Position numbers and translations under genes: made by a program
Assembly: GCF_008638365.1 (NCBI RefSeq)
Contig: NZ_VWVU01000022.1
Location: 48,951 to 112,950 of the forward strand
From: Nocardiopsis quinghaiensis
GTDB lineage: Bacteria; Actinomycetota; Actinomycetes; Streptosporangiales; Streptosporangiaceae
Reading direction: 5' to 3'
Length of the DNA stretch: 64,000 bases
Notes under the pieces: generated by a model
Told to the model about the DNA's origin: nothing
The model's input: the letters and a program-made list of their open reading frames with translations, nothing else
The model's database searches: none
In this document: positions 31,967 through 40,937 of the stretch, piece by piece
Layout of the letters: every line of letters starts with the position of its first letter
Numbering within the stretch: the first letter of the stretch is position 1

Positions 31967-32887
31967 TCAGGAGGCCGCCACGAGGTCCAGCAGAGAGGCC
32001 TCCGGACGGCAGCAGAACCGCACCGGCGCGTACGGCGAGGTGCCCAGGCCGCCGGACACGTGCAGCCACGCGTCCCCGTACCCGTGCAGCCCCCAGGCGC
32101 GCCTGCGGTCGATCCCGCAGTTGGTGACCAGCGTCCCGTAGAACGGCAGGCACAGCTGGCCCCCGTGCGTGTGCCCGGCCAGGAGCAGCTGGTAGCCGTC
32201 GGCCGTGAAGCGGTCCAGGTTGGACGGCTCCGGGGAGTGCAGCACTCCCAGGCGCAGGGCCGCCGACGGGTCCGCCGGTCCGGCGACCTCCTCGTACCGG
32301 TCCAGCTTGATGTGCGAGTCGTGCACACCGGCCAGGGCGACGTCCAGTCCGCCCGCCCTCAGCTCCCCCTTGCGGTTGTTCAGGTCCAGCCACCCGGACG
32401 CGGACATGGCCGCGCCCAGATCGCGCCAGGGCAGGTCCGGCACCCGGCGCTTGCCGTAGTCGTCCTTGCTCGTCCGCCACAGGTAGCGGGCCGGATTCTT
32501 CAGCTGCGGTGAGAACAGGTCGTTGGACCCGTACACGAACGCGCCCGGCCGCTCCAGCAGCGGTCCCAGGGCCTCGGTGAAGGGACCCACCGCGTCCGGG
32601 TGCGCCAGCGAGTCGCCCGTGTTGACCACCAGGTCCGGCTCGTAAGCGTCCAGCCCCCGGATCCAGTCGATGAGCATCCTCCGGCCCGGCGTCAGGTGCG
32701 CGTCGGACAGGTGCAGGATCCGGATCCGCGGGCTTCCGGACGGCAGGAGGGGCAGTTCGTAGCGGCGCAGCCGGAACCAGTTGCGCTCGATGACCGAGGC
32801 GTAGGCCAGCCCCGCCGCCCCGACGGCGCCCGTGACCGCGGCCGCGCGTCCCACCCGGCGCAGGAGTCGTCTGTTGTCGGCGCCCAT
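31967..32887 (-). CDS. Membrane-anchored metallophosphoesterase (YaeI-like)
   Basis: 306 aa from the ATG at 32887, with GGAGGA upstream. A hydrophobic segment near residues 14-31 (AAAVTGAVGAAGLAYASV) probably anchors or exports it. The metal motifs are complete: LHLSDAHL, NTGDSL, YGSNDLF and LLLAGHTHGGQL. Proteins of this type hydrolyse lipid-linked or phosphodiester substrates at the membrane. The exact substrate is unknown. It lies just right of the tRNA-Pro and diverges from the yqeY-like gene. Confidence 0.88.
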   Translation of the reverse strand: MGADNRRLLRRVGRAAAVTGAVGAAGLAYASVIERNWFRLRRYELPLLPSGSPRIRILHLSDAHLTPGRRMLIDWIRGLDAYEPDLVVNTGDSLAHPDAVGPFTEALGPLLERPGAFVYGSNDLFSPQLKNPARYLWRTSKDDYGKRRVPDLPWRDLGAAMSASGWLDLNNRKGELRAGGLDVALAGVHDSHIKLDRYEEVAGPADPSAALRLGVLHSPEPSNLDRFTADGYQLLLAGHTHGGQLCLPFYGTLVTNCGIDRRRAWGLHGYGDAWLHVSGGLGTSPYAPVRFCCRPEASLLDLVAAS

Positions 32888-32985
32888 CTTCCTCCTTCGT
32901 TGTTGTGGAGATCGTCGCAGATGCCGTGGTGCACCCGCGCGCAAACCGTTGGTGAGCCGACCGTCCGCCGCCGTAGGATCGGTTC

Positions 32986-33441
32986 ATGTCCGAACTCAAG
33001 GAACGCCTCAAGAACGACCTGACCACCGCCATCAAGGCGCGTGACAAGGTGCGCACCGGGACCCTGCGTATGGTCCTGGCAGCCATCTCCACCGAGGAGG
33101 CGTCCGGTTCCGCCCAGCGCTCCCTCGACGACGGGGAGGTCACCCGGGTGCTGACCCGCGAGGCCAAGAAGCGCCGCGAGGCGGCCGAGGCGTTCGAGAA
33201 GGGCGGTCGGCCCGAGCAGGCCGAGGCCGAGCGGGCCGAGAGCGAGGTCATCTCCGACTACCTGCCCAAGCAGCTCACGGACGAGGAGCTCTCCGGGCTG
33301 GTGGCCGAGGCCGTCGCGGAGACCGGCGCGGAGGGCCCCAAGGCGATGGGCCAGGTCATGAAGGTCGTCAAGCCCCGGGTCGCCGACCGGGCCGCGGGCG
33401 ACCGCGTGGCCGCCGAGGTCAAGCGCCAGCTCGCCGGGTGA
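32986..33441 (+). CDS. GatB/YqeY domain protein
   Basis: 151 aa, the usual YqeY length. It starts MSELKERLKNDLTTAIKARD and has the family helix KVRTGTLRMVLAAIS, the AKKRREAAEAFEKGGR stretch, and the C-terminal GPKAMGQVMKVVKPRVADRA. The domain resembles the tRNA-binding tail of GatB. A role in tRNA-dependent amidation is suspected, not proven. A TAGGAT hexamer ends 6 bp before the ATG and there is no ribosome site, so the mRNA may be leaderless. Confidence 0.92.
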   Translation: MSELKERLKNDLTTAIKARDKVRTGTLRMVLAAISTEEASGSAQRSLDDGEVTRVLTREAKKRREAAEAFEKGGRPEQAEAERAESEVISDYLPKQLTDEELSGLVAEAVAETGAEGPKAMGQVMKVVKPRVADRAAGDRVAAEVKRQLAG

Positions 33442-33548
33442 TCCGGCTCCCCGGCGCTCCGCCCCCCGCCGCCCGGCCGTCCTGATCCGGACGGCCGGGA
33501 CGGCCCCCGTGGTGCGGGCCCCGCGCCCGCCGCGTCCACCTGGTACAC

Positions 33549-33584
33549 GGGGGGCGGCGGTGCGCCCCCGCACCGCCGCCCCCC
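33549..33584. terminator. Bidirectional terminator between yqeY and the PBP gene
   Basis: Perfect 16-bp stem (GGGGGGCGGCGGTGCG / CGCACCGCCGCCCCCC) with a CCCC loop, between two convergent genes. Confidence 0.8.
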
Positions 33585-33600
33585 GCGCTGGCCGTCTCGC

Positions 33601-35994
33601 CTACTCCTCTTCCCTGACCGTGGGAGTGGAGGCGGGTTCGACCGGGAACCAGTCCCCGTCGTTCCCCTGGCCGTTGGACGCTCCGCCGCCACGGCTCAGG
33701 AACACGTTCACCGTGGCCCCCTCCGGCAGCCGCGTGCCCGGGTCGGGGTTGACCGCGGCCACCGCGCCCTCCGGCTCGTCGGAGCGGACCCGGGTCCCGG
33801 ACACGTTGGCCGTGTAGCCGGCGGTCTCCAGGGCGCTCACCGCGGCCCCCTGCGACAGCCCGACCACGTTCGGCACGCCCCCGTCGTCACTGGCCGGGTC
33901 GGCCTCCTCCTCCGGCTCCGGGGCCGGAGGGGCCGACGTCGAGCCGAACTGCGACGGCGGCGACGGCAGCTGCTCGACGTCCAGCCCCTCGTGGGCGCCC
34001 TGCATGGTCTCCTCCCAGATCGGGCCGGGGATCGTCGCCCCGTAGACCACGCCGTAGTAGCGGTCCCCGATGGTGACGTTGCGCAGCGGGTGCTGCTGCG
34101 GGCCGCGCGGGTCGCCGACGAAGACCGCGCTCGCCATCTGCGGGGTGAACCCGGCGAACCAGGCCGCCGCCGAACCGTCGGTGGTGCCGGTCTTGCCCGC
34201 CGCCGGACGCCCGATGTGGATGTTGGCCGCGGTGCCGCCGTTGAAGGGCTGGGTCAGCAGGTAGCTGACCCCCTCGGCGACCTCCTCGTCGAGCACCCGG
34301 GAGCACTCCGGCTCGATCTCGATCGTGGCGCCCGACTGCTGGTCCTCGATCCTGGTGATGGCCTGCGGCTCGCAGTAGATCCCGCCCGAGGCGAAGGTCG
34401 CGTACGCGTTGGCCACCCGTAGCGGGGAGACCTCCTCACTGCCCAGGGTGAAGCTGCTGTTGGCCAGCGAGTTCGGGTTCTCGGTGAACAGCGTGCCGTC
34501 CGCGCGCTTGAGGCCCAGGTTCTCGGCCATCTCCATCACGTCGCAGATGCCCACACGCTTCTGGAGCTGCGCGAAGAAGGTGTTGGACGACGCCTTGGTC
34601 CCGGACACCATGTTGTGCGTGGTGTTGGAGTTGGTGTCACCGGCGTTGCTGGGCGACCAGGTGCGCAGCGTGCCGCCGTTGCAGCTGCGCTGTCCGGAGA
34701 CGGACACGCTGGACGGGGAGTTGAACGAGGTGCTGTACGGCAGCCCCTCGTCCAGCGCGGCTGCCAGGGTGAACGCCTTGAACGTCGATCCGGCCTGGAA
34801 TCCGCTGCTGCCGCCGCGGTCGGAGTCGGTGGTGAAGTTGATGGAGGTCTCGCCGAGCTTGCTCTCGTCGGGCCCGTAGCTGCGGCTCTGCGCCATGCCG
34901 AGGATGTGGCCGCTGCCCGGCTCGATGATGAGTTCCGCGCCCACCTTGCGGGACTCGTTCTGGCGGGGCACCCACTTGTCCACGGCCGCCTGGGCGGAAC
35001 TCTGGGTCTGCGGGTCGAGCGTGGTGTGGATCTGCAGGCCCGCGGTACGCAGCCAGCGCGCGCGTTCGGTCTCGTTGGGGCCGAAGCGCTCGTCCTTCTC
35101 GATCTCCTGGACCACGTAGTCACAGAAGAACGGCTGGTCGCTGGGCACGCAGCCGTTGGGCGGCGTGGACAGCTCCAGCTCCATCGGCTCCTCCTTGGCC
35201 TCCGCCGCCTCGGCCTCGGTGACGGCGCCGGTGGCCACCATGCGGTCGAGCACCACGTTGCGCCGGTCGATGGTCTGCTCCGGGTTGAACCGGGGGTTGT
35301 ACAGGTAGGGGTAGCGGACCAGCCCCGCGATGGTGGCGGCCTGGTGCAGCTCCAGGTCACTGGCGGGCACCTGGAAGAAGTGCTGTGCGGCGGACTCGAC
35401 GCCGTAGGCCCCGTCGCTGAAGTAGGCGATGTTGAGGTAGCCCTCGAGGATCTCGTCCTTGCTCATCCGCTGTTCCAGGGCCACGGCGTAGCGCAGTTCA
35501 CGGATCTTGCGGGCGACGGTCTCCTCCCGGGCCTCGTCCAGTTCCTCCTGGGAGGTGGCCGCCTCGATCTGCACGTTCTTGACGTACTGCTGCGTGATGG
35601 AGGAGGCGCCCTGGGTGTTGCCGTTCAGGGTGCGGATGGCGGCGCGGAACGTGCCCGCCACGTCGATGCCGCCGTGCTCGTAGAAGTGCGAGTCCTCGAT
35701 GGCGAGGATCGCGTCGACCATGACCGGCGAGACGTCCTCGATCTTGACCAGTTCCCGGTTCTGGTCGAAGATCTCGGCGATGACGCCGCCCTCGCTGTCG
35801 TAGATCGTCGACCTCTGCGGAGGAGACGGAGTCTCCAGGTTGCCGGGCATGTTCAGGAAGTTGCTGGCGACGTTGCGGGCCGTGATCCCCAGACCCCCGA
35901 CCGCGGGAAGGGCGAGCGCGGCGACGAGGAGGCCCGCGATGGCGCCGATGACGACCAGTTGGCTGATTCTTTGAAGCAATGTCCCCTGACCCAC
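33601..35994 (-). CDS. Bifunctional class A penicillin-binding protein with PASTA domain
   Basis: 797 aa. An N-terminal anchor (LVVIGAIAGLLVAALALPAV) precedes the GT51 glycosyltransferase, with the Glu in ILAIEDSHFYEHGGID near residue 101. The transpeptidase has the Ser of GSTFKAFT (about 402), SSN in KASSNTFFA (about 470) and KTGT (about 600). One PASTA repeat (VPNVVGLSQGAAVSALETAG) and a Pro/Glu-rich linker follow, with a Gly-rich tail. It polymerises and crosslinks peptidoglycan outside the membrane. In Streptomyces the equivalent gene also neighbours wblA. The GTG start at 35994 has only a weak ribosome site. Confidence 0.93.
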   Translation of the reverse strand: MGQGTLLQRISQLVVIGAIAGLLVAALALPAVGGLGITARNVASNFLNMPGNLETPSPPQRSTIYDSEGGVIAEIFDQNRELVKIEDVSPVMVDAILAIEDSHFYEHGGIDVAGTFRAAIRTLNGNTQGASSITQQYVKNVQIEAATSQEELDEAREETVARKIRELRYAVALEQRMSKDEILEGYLNIAYFSDGAYGVESAAQHFFQVPASDLELHQAATIAGLVRYPYLYNPRFNPEQTIDRRNVVLDRMVATGAVTEAEAAEAKEEPMELELSTPPNGCVPSDQPFFCDYVVQEIEKDERFGPNETERARWLRTAGLQIHTTLDPQTQSSAQAAVDKWVPRQNESRKVGAELIIEPGSGHILGMAQSRSYGPDESKLGETSINFTTDSDRGGSSGFQAGSTFKAFTLAAALDEGLPYSTSFNSPSSVSVSGQRSCNGGTLRTWSPSNAGDTNSNTTHNMVSGTKASSNTFFAQLQKRVGICDVMEMAENLGLKRADGTLFTENPNSLANSSFTLGSEEVSPLRVANAYATFASGGIYCEPQAITRIEDQQSGATIEIEPECSRVLDEEVAEGVSYLLTQPFNGGTAANIHIGRPAAGKTGTTDGSAAAWFAGFTPQMASAVFVGDPRGPQQHPLRNVTIGDRYYGVVYGATIPGPIWEETMQGAHEGLDVEQLPSPPSQFGSTSAPPAPEPEEEADPASDDGGVPNVVGLSQGAAVSALETAGYTANVSGTRVRSDEPEGAVAAVNPDPGTRLPEGATVNVFLSRGGGASNGQGNDGDWFPVEPASTPTVREEE

Positions 35995-36421
35995 CCCATC
36001 AGACTAAGTGACCACGAACGCGCGAAGTGGTGCGATGTGGCACGGACAGTGCGCGAACGCGTAGAAACGCCCGCGTTGTCCCGCGGGCGGTACCCCCATG
36101 CCATCTTTTCATGCTTATCGCAGACCAATCGCTACACGGTTCGGTGCCGCGAGGCTTCGTGCGTCCGGTGCGGAGGGCTACGGGGCCCCACGCAATGGCC
36201 CGAGCGGGCCATATTCGGTTGGACGAAAAGTGGGTCGAGTGGGTTCTGTCGGTGCGGCGCACAGATCCGTAACTTCTAGGCAACGGGGGTGGACTCGACG
36301 CACCCCGCGCGGCAGCGGGAGCCTACCTGTCCTCCCCGTCCCCTCGGGACGCACAGGGAGCCCCGTGCCCCGGGAACCCCGCTGACACACGCGGGCGGTT
36401 GCGCACACAGGGGAGTAGGGC
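35995..36421. other. Divergent control region between the PBP and wblA genes
   Basis: About 430 bp with no gene. It should hold the PBP promoter at its left and the wblA promoter at its right. The middle (near 36090-36180) is less GC-rich than its surroundings. wblA orthologues are known to have long regulated leaders; no specific site was identified. Confidence 0.5.
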
Positions 36422-36745
36422 ATGTGGACCGACCAGTGGACGACCAGGGCGCTGTGCCGACGTGAGGATCCGGACGCGCTGTTCGTGCAGGGCGCGGCGC
36501 AGCACCGCGCCAAGCTCATCTGCCAGAGGTGCCCGGTACGTACCGAGTGCCTGACCGACGCCCTCGACAACCGGATCGAGTTCGGCATCTGGGGCGGCAT
36601 GACCGAGCGTGAGCGGCGCGCGCTGCTGCGCAAGCACCCCGGCGTCACCAGTTGGGAACCGCTTTTGGAGGAGGCCGACCGCGAGTACGGGGGCGACATC
36701 GCGGGCCGCGCGGCCGCGTACGCCGACCGCACGTCCGCGGCCTGA
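36422..36745 (+). CDS. wblA: WhiB-like iron-sulfur regulator WblA
   Basis: 107 aa. The four cluster-binding Cys are Cys12, Cys34, Cys37 and Cys43 (ALCRREDPDALF, ICQRCPVRTECL), and the WhiB turn GIWGG lies at residues 55-59 before TERERRALLRK. The FVQGAAQHRAK segment and the context match WblA of Streptomyces: two ArsA-like ATPase genes on one side and a penicillin-binding protein on the other. WblA promotes sporulation and represses antibiotic pathways there. The ATG at 36422 has GGAG upstream. Confidence 0.92.
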   Translation: MWTDQWTTRALCRREDPDALFVQGAAQHRAKLICQRCPVRTECLTDALDNRIEFGIWGGMTERERRALLRKHPGVTSWEPLLEEADREYGGDIAGRAAAYADRTSAA

Positions 36746-36841
36746 CCCACGGCGGCCACAGCAGTCGCGGCGGCGGGGCGGCCGGGGCGGGCCCGTGAGC
36801 GCCCCGGGGCACGGCGGCCCGGGGCGTGCCCGCGTGCCGCC

Positions 36842-37990
36842 CTAGCGGTCCCCGGACGCGGACGCCAGCGCCTCACCGATCCCGCGCAGCCCCGCCAGGT
36901 CGTGCACGTCCTCGGGCAGGGCGGCCACCTCGGCCACGCGCACGCCGCCGTGCGAGGACAGCAGCGCGTCCCGCAGCCGGCACTCGCGCTCACGTGTGCG
37001 GACCCTCTCCGCGTGCAGCCGCAGCGCCGCCGACGCCAGCGGGTGCGAGTCCGAGCGCCCCAGCGACTCCGCGGCCGCCACCGCCTCCCGAGCGCCCAGG
37101 GCGGCCGCCGGCCCCTCGGGCAGCGGGTGGGTCCGGTTGACCACCAGCCCGGCCAGCGGCATGGCGTCGGTGGCCAGCCGATCCACGAAGTAGGACGCCT
37201 CGCGCATCGCGTCCGTGTCCGGGACGGCCACCACCACGAACGCCGTTCCCGGCGTCCGCAGCAGCCGGTAGGTGCGTTCGGCGCGCTCCTGGAACCCGCC
37301 GAACACCGTGTCGAAGGCCGACACGAAGGAACGCAGGTCGTCGAGGAGCTGGGCGCCCACGATCCTGCCGATCGCCGAGGTCACCAGGTTGAACCCGGCG
37401 CCGAGCAGACGGAACGCGCCCGTGCTGGCCGGTGCGCTCAGGAAGCGGATCAGGCGCCCGTCCAGGAACCGGCCCAGCCTCTTGGGCGCGTCCAGGAAGT
37501 CCAGTGCGGACCGGCTGGGCGGGGTGTCCACCACGATCAGGTCCCAGTCCCCCGACTGGCGCAGCTGGCCCAGCTTCTCCATGGCCATGTACTCCTGCGT
37601 GCCCGAGAAGCTCGTGGAGAGGGTCTGGTAGAAGGGGTTGGCCAGGATCTGCCGGGCCCGGTCGGGATCCGCGTGCTGTTCCACGACCTCGTCGAAGGTC
37701 CGCTTCATGTCGAGCATCATCGCGTGCATACTGCCCGCGGCCCCCTCGGACAGCGGCACCGGGCGCGGGGTGTTGTCCAGCGACTCCAGCCCCAGCGACT
37801 GGGCCAGTCTCCGGGCCGGGTCCACGGTGATCACCACGGTCCGGCGCCCGCGCTCGGCGGCGCGCAGCCCCAGCGCGGCGGCGGTGGTGGTCTTGCCGAC
37901 CCCGCCCGCGCCGCAGCACACGATGATCCGCGTCCCGGGGTCGTCCACGAGCGCGTCCGCGTCCAGCCGCTCTTGTGCCGCGGGGGTCAC
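36842..37990 (-). CDS. ArsA-like ATPase, second of a pair
   Basis: 382 aa from the GTG at 37990, which overlaps the stop of the first ATPase (GTGA). The P-loop CCGAGGVGKTTTAAALGLR lies near residue 30. Signature strands include VVITVDPARRLAQSLGL, a Met-rich MHAMMLDMKRTFDEVV and IVVDTPPSRSALDFLDAP. This is the ArsA/Get3 fold, but not tied to arsenite here. In actinomycetes the pair is always next to wblA and its function is unknown. Heterodimer formation with the upstream ATPase is likely. Confidence 0.88.
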   Translation of the reverse strand: MTPAAQERLDADALVDDPGTRIIVCCGAGGVGKTTTAAALGLRAAERGRRTVVITVDPARRLAQSLGLESLDNTPRPVPLSEGAAGSMHAMMLDMKRTFDEVVEQHADPDRARQILANPFYQTLSTSFSGTQEYMAMEKLGQLRQSGDWDLIVVDTPPSRSALDFLDAPKRLGRFLDGRLIRFLSAPASTGAFRLLGAGFNLVTSAIGRIVGAQLLDDLRSFVSAFDTVFGGFQERAERTYRLLRTPGTAFVVVAVPDTDAMREASYFVDRLATDAMPLAGLVVNRTHPLPEGPAAALGAREAVAAAESLGRSDSHPLASAALRLHAERVRTRERECRLRDALLSSHGGVRVAEVAALPEDVHDLAGLRGIGEALASASGDR

Positions 37991-39033
37991 CGGCGCACCC
38001 CCTGCTCGGCCAGCCGCCGTGCCAGGACGTCCAGGGCGGCGCGGTCCACGCCGCCCTCCAGCAGGGGCAGTTCCAGCAGCGGCCGGCCCAGCTCCTCCAG
38101 ACCGGAGCGCACCCGGCGTTCCAGCCGGACCCGCAGCGCGTGCGCCCGCACCTCCCCGGCCAGCGCCGCCGCGAGTTCCCCGGGAGCCTCCAACCGCGCC
38201 TCCTCCAGTCCGGCGGAGAGCGCGTCCGGGTCGGTGTCCCCCTCCGCGGCGGCGGCCAGGTCGGCCTCGTCCAACAGCGGCGGCCGCACCATGTTCACCA
38301 GCACCATTCCCACCCTGAGCCCCAGCCCGAGGATCTCGGCGATGCCGTCCCGGGTCTCCTGGGCGGGCATCTCCTCCAGCAGGGACACGAAGTGCACGCG
38401 GGTCTGCTCGGAGCGGATGACCTCCATGACCCGGTCCGCGTGGTTGCGGACCGGTCCCACCCGGGCCAGCCCCGCCACCTCGGAGTTCACGTTGAGGAAC
38501 CGGGCGATACGGCCGGTGGGCGGCGCGTCCATCACCACCGCGTCGTAGTGGAAGGGAGCCTTGGGCGAGGCGTCGGAGGCTCTGCGGCGCGAGCCCCGGC
38601 GCCGCCGCACCGCCTCGGTGGCCTTGCCGGTGAGCAGGACGTCGCGCAGTCCGGGCGCGATGGTGGTGGCGAAGTCCACGGCGCCCAGCCTGTTGAGCGC
38701 CTGACCGGCCCGGCGCATCCCGTAGAACATCTCCAGGTACTCCAGCAGCGCCGCCTCGGCGTCGGCCGCGAGCACGCACACCGTGCCGCCGCCGGGCACG
38801 GAGACCATCTCCCGCTCCTCGTAGGGCAGCGGTGGGCCGCCGAGGAGGGTGGCGACGCCCTGGCGGCCCTCCACCTCGACCAGCAGCACCCTTCCGCCGC
38901 CGGACGCCAGCGCCTGCGCCAGCGCCGCGGCCACCGTGGTCTTGCCGGTCCCGCCCTTTCCGGTGACGATGTGCAGTCGTGCTTTCGCGCGCGCTCCACC
39001 CGGAGGCTGCGGTCCGTCCTCGCCCTCGCTCAC
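37987..39033 (-). CDS. ArsA-like ATPase, first of a pair
   Basis: 348 aa from the GTG at 39033. The deviant Walker A HIVTGKGGTGKTTVAAALA lies near residue 22. VVMDAPPTGRIARFLNVNSE and VHFVSLLEEMPAQET correspond to the switch regions of ArsA/Get3. It lacks Cys pairs for arsenite or zinc. It overlaps the second ATPase by 4 bp, so they are made together. The upstream frame is open further but has no good start. It diverges from the DUF4177 gene. Confidence 0.87.
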   Translation of the reverse strand: MSEGEDGPQPPGGARAKARLHIVTGKGGTGKTTVAAALAQALASGGGRVLLVEVEGRQGVATLLGGPPLPYEEREMVSVPGGGTVCVLAADAEAALLEYLEMFYGMRRAGQALNRLGAVDFATTIAPGLRDVLLTGKATEAVRRRRGSRRRASDASPKAPFHYDAVVMDAPPTGRIARFLNVNSEVAGLARVGPVRNHADRVMEVIRSEQTRVHFVSLLEEMPAQETRDGIAEILGLGLRVGMVLVNMVRPPLLDEADLAAAAEGDTDPDALSAGLEEARLEAPGELAAALAGEVRAHALRVRLERRVRSGLEELGRPLLELPLLEGGVDRAALDVLARRLAEQGVRR

Positions 39034-39185
39034 TCCAGGCAGTCTATGCGGGCGCCCGGGAGGGGGACCGGGAACCGCGTCGGGGTGCGCGGGGGAGGAC
39101 CGGGGGTGAGTAGGGTGGCGGCGTTGACGTGCGGTGCCCGGCCCGTTGGGGGCGGGGCACCGGTGACCGAACAGGGGTAGGACGC

Positions 39186-39359
39186 ATGAGCAAGTGGGAG
39201 TACCAGACCGTGGCGCTGCTGTCGCACGCCACGAAGCAGATCCTGGACAACTGGGGTTCCGACGGCTGGGAGCTCGTCTCGGTCGTGCCCGCCCCGCTGC
39301 CGGAGGGCACCGACCCCCGCAACCAGCAGTACGTGGCGTACATGAAGCGGGAACTGTGA
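39186..39359 (+). CDS. DUF4177 small protein
   Basis: 57 aa from the ATG at 39186. MSKWEYQTVALLSHATKQIL and NWGSDGWELVSVVP are the DUF4177 pattern, with the conserved Gly-Trp-Glu-Leu. Its stop overlaps the RidA start (TGATG). It occupies the same place beside the ArsA pair in Streptomyces. Function is unknown. Confidence 0.88.
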   Translation: MSKWEYQTVALLSHATKQILDNWGSDGWELVSVVPAPLPEGTDPRNQQYVAYMKREL

Positions 39360-39820
39360 TGGCCACTCCCGAGGAGCGCGTCGCCGAGCTGGGGCTGACC
39401 CTGCCCGAGGTGGCGGCGCCGGTGGCGTCCTACACGCCGACGGTGCGCAGCGGCGACCACGTGTACGTGTCCGGCCAGCTGCCGTTCGTGGAGGGCGCGC
39501 TGCCCGCCACGGGCAAGGTGGGGGCCGAGGTCAGCCCGGAGACCGCGCGGGAGCTTGCGGCGCTGTGCGCGCTGAACGCGATCGCGGCGGTGCGCGCCGA
39601 GGTCGGCGAGCTGTCCAACGTGGTCCGGGTGGTGAAGGTGGGCGGCTTCGTGGCCAGCGCCCCCGACTTCACGGGCCACCCCGGTGTGGTCAACGGCGCC
39701 AGCGACCTGCTCGCGAAGGTCTTCGGCGACGCGGGCGTGCACGCCCGCGCCGCCGTGGGGGTGGCGGCCCTGCCGTTGGACGCACCGGTCGAGGTTGAGA
39801 TGATCGTCGAGGTCCGCTGA
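39359..39820 (+). CDS. RidA-family enamine/imine deaminase
   Basis: 153 aa. VASYTPTVRSGDHVYVSGQL and LAALCALNAIAAVRAEVGEL are the RidA/YjgF core, then VVRVVKVGGFVASAPDF and a C-terminal ARAAVGVAALPLDAPVEVEM, where the conserved Arg and Glu face the active site. It would deaminate reactive enamines from PLP enzymes. The ATG overlaps the DUF4177 stop. This is the longer RidA subgroup typical of actinobacteria. Confidence 0.9.
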   Translation: MATPEERVAELGLTLPEVAAPVASYTPTVRSGDHVYVSGQLPFVEGALPATGKVGAEVSPETARELAALCALNAIAAVRAEVGELSNVVRVVKVGGFVASAPDFTGHPGVVNGASDLLAKVFGDAGVHARAAVGVAALPLDAPVEVEMIVEVR

Positions 39821-39914
39821 GCGGTTCGCCCCCTCGGGGGTGAGCCGCCCCGGGGGTGAGTCGCCCCGGGCCGCGGCGCGGCTTCCCGATCCCGAGCCCC
39901 AGGAGGGTACGTCG

Positions 39915-40844
39915 ATGCACAACGGCTCAGCGCCCGGCGCCGGCGAACGGGACGGTCCGGAACGCGGCGAACGGGACGGCGCCGCGGACGGCGGTGCCGC
40001 ACGGCCCCGCCCGGCCGCCACGGTCATGCTCCTGCGGCCCGCGGGGACCGGGCGGTTCCCGGCGGACGGCGCCGACCGGAGCGGTACGGGTGCCGACGGG
40101 CCGATGGAGGTCCTGCTCATGCGCCGGGTCCGCTCCATGGGCTTCGCGCCGGGCGCCTTCGTCTTCCCCGGAGGCGGGGTGGACGAACGCGACACCGACG
40201 GCGGCGTCCCCTGGACCGGGCCCGCCCCCGAGGAGTGGGCGCGCACGCTCGGCACCGACGTGCCGATGGCGCGAGCCCTGGTGTGCGCGGCGGTCCGGGA
40301 GACCTTCGAGGAGACCGGCGTCCTCCTGGCCAGCGAGCCCGAGCGCGCGGACGCGGAGGTCATCACCCTCGACACGGACACCGAGGAGTGGGAGCGGGAC
40401 AGGCTGGGCCTGATCGACCGGTCCCGCTCCTTCACCGAGGTCCTGTCCCGGCGCGGCCTCGTCCTGCGCTCGGAGTGGCTGCGGGCGTGGTCGCGGTGGG
40501 TCACCCCGAAGAGCGAGCCGCGCCGCTACGACACCTGGTTCTTCGCCGCCGAGCTCCCGCCGGGACAGGCCTCCCGGGACGTGGGCGGCGAGGCGGACCT
40601 GACCTGCTGGACCGATCCTGCCGGGGTCGCCTCCGAGTGGGAGGCGGGCCGGATGCCGATGCTGTTGCCCACGGCGGTGTCCTGCGCCGAACTCGCGGAC
40701 CGCCGGACCCTGCGGGGCGTCCGGGAGGCGCGACGGGATATCGTCCCCATTGAACCGGTCATCCGGAAGGTCGACGGCCAGGTCCGCGTCGTCGCGCCGA
40801 ACGGGGTCGACTACCCTCTGCCGAAACCCGGCGCGGCCCCCTGA
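39915..40844 (+). CDS. Nudix hydrolase (NUDT19/RapD-like)
   Basis: 309 aa from the ATG at 39915, with AGGAGGG upstream. The Nudix box is split by an insertion: FVFPGGGVDERDTDG comes first and the AAVRETFEETGVLL part follows about 38 residues later, as in NUDT19-like coenzyme A hydrolases. A conserved AWSRWVTPKSEPRRYDTWFF segment is also typical. It follows RidA and precedes a metallo-beta-lactamase-fold gene in the same direction. An acyl-CoA or CoA substrate is plausible. Confidence 0.85.
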   Translation: MHNGSAPGAGERDGPERGERDGAADGGAARPRPAATVMLLRPAGTGRFPADGADRSGTGADGPMEVLLMRRVRSMGFAPGAFVFPGGGVDERDTDGGVPWTGPAPEEWARTLGTDVPMARALVCAAVRETFEETGVLLASEPERADAEVITLDTDTEEWERDRLGLIDRSRSFTEVLSRRGLVLRSEWLRAWSRWVTPKSEPRRYDTWFFAAELPPGQASRDVGGEADLTCWTDPAGVASEWEAGRMPMLLPTAVSCAELADRRTLRGVREARRDIVPIEPVIRKVDGQVRVVAPNGVDYPLPKPGAAP

Positions 40845-40937
40845 GGTGACCCCGTGCCACGGCGCGGACCGCTCGGGCGGATCCCCACGGCCCCGGCAGT
40901 CCGCCCCGGTCCGGTCCGGCGAGCGAAGCGAGGTGCG

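Noticed and set aside
34615..36279. 554-codon rightward frame opposite the PBP gene
   Set aside because: Antisense of a PBP with intact catalytic motifs; Val/Gly/Leu-rich artefact.
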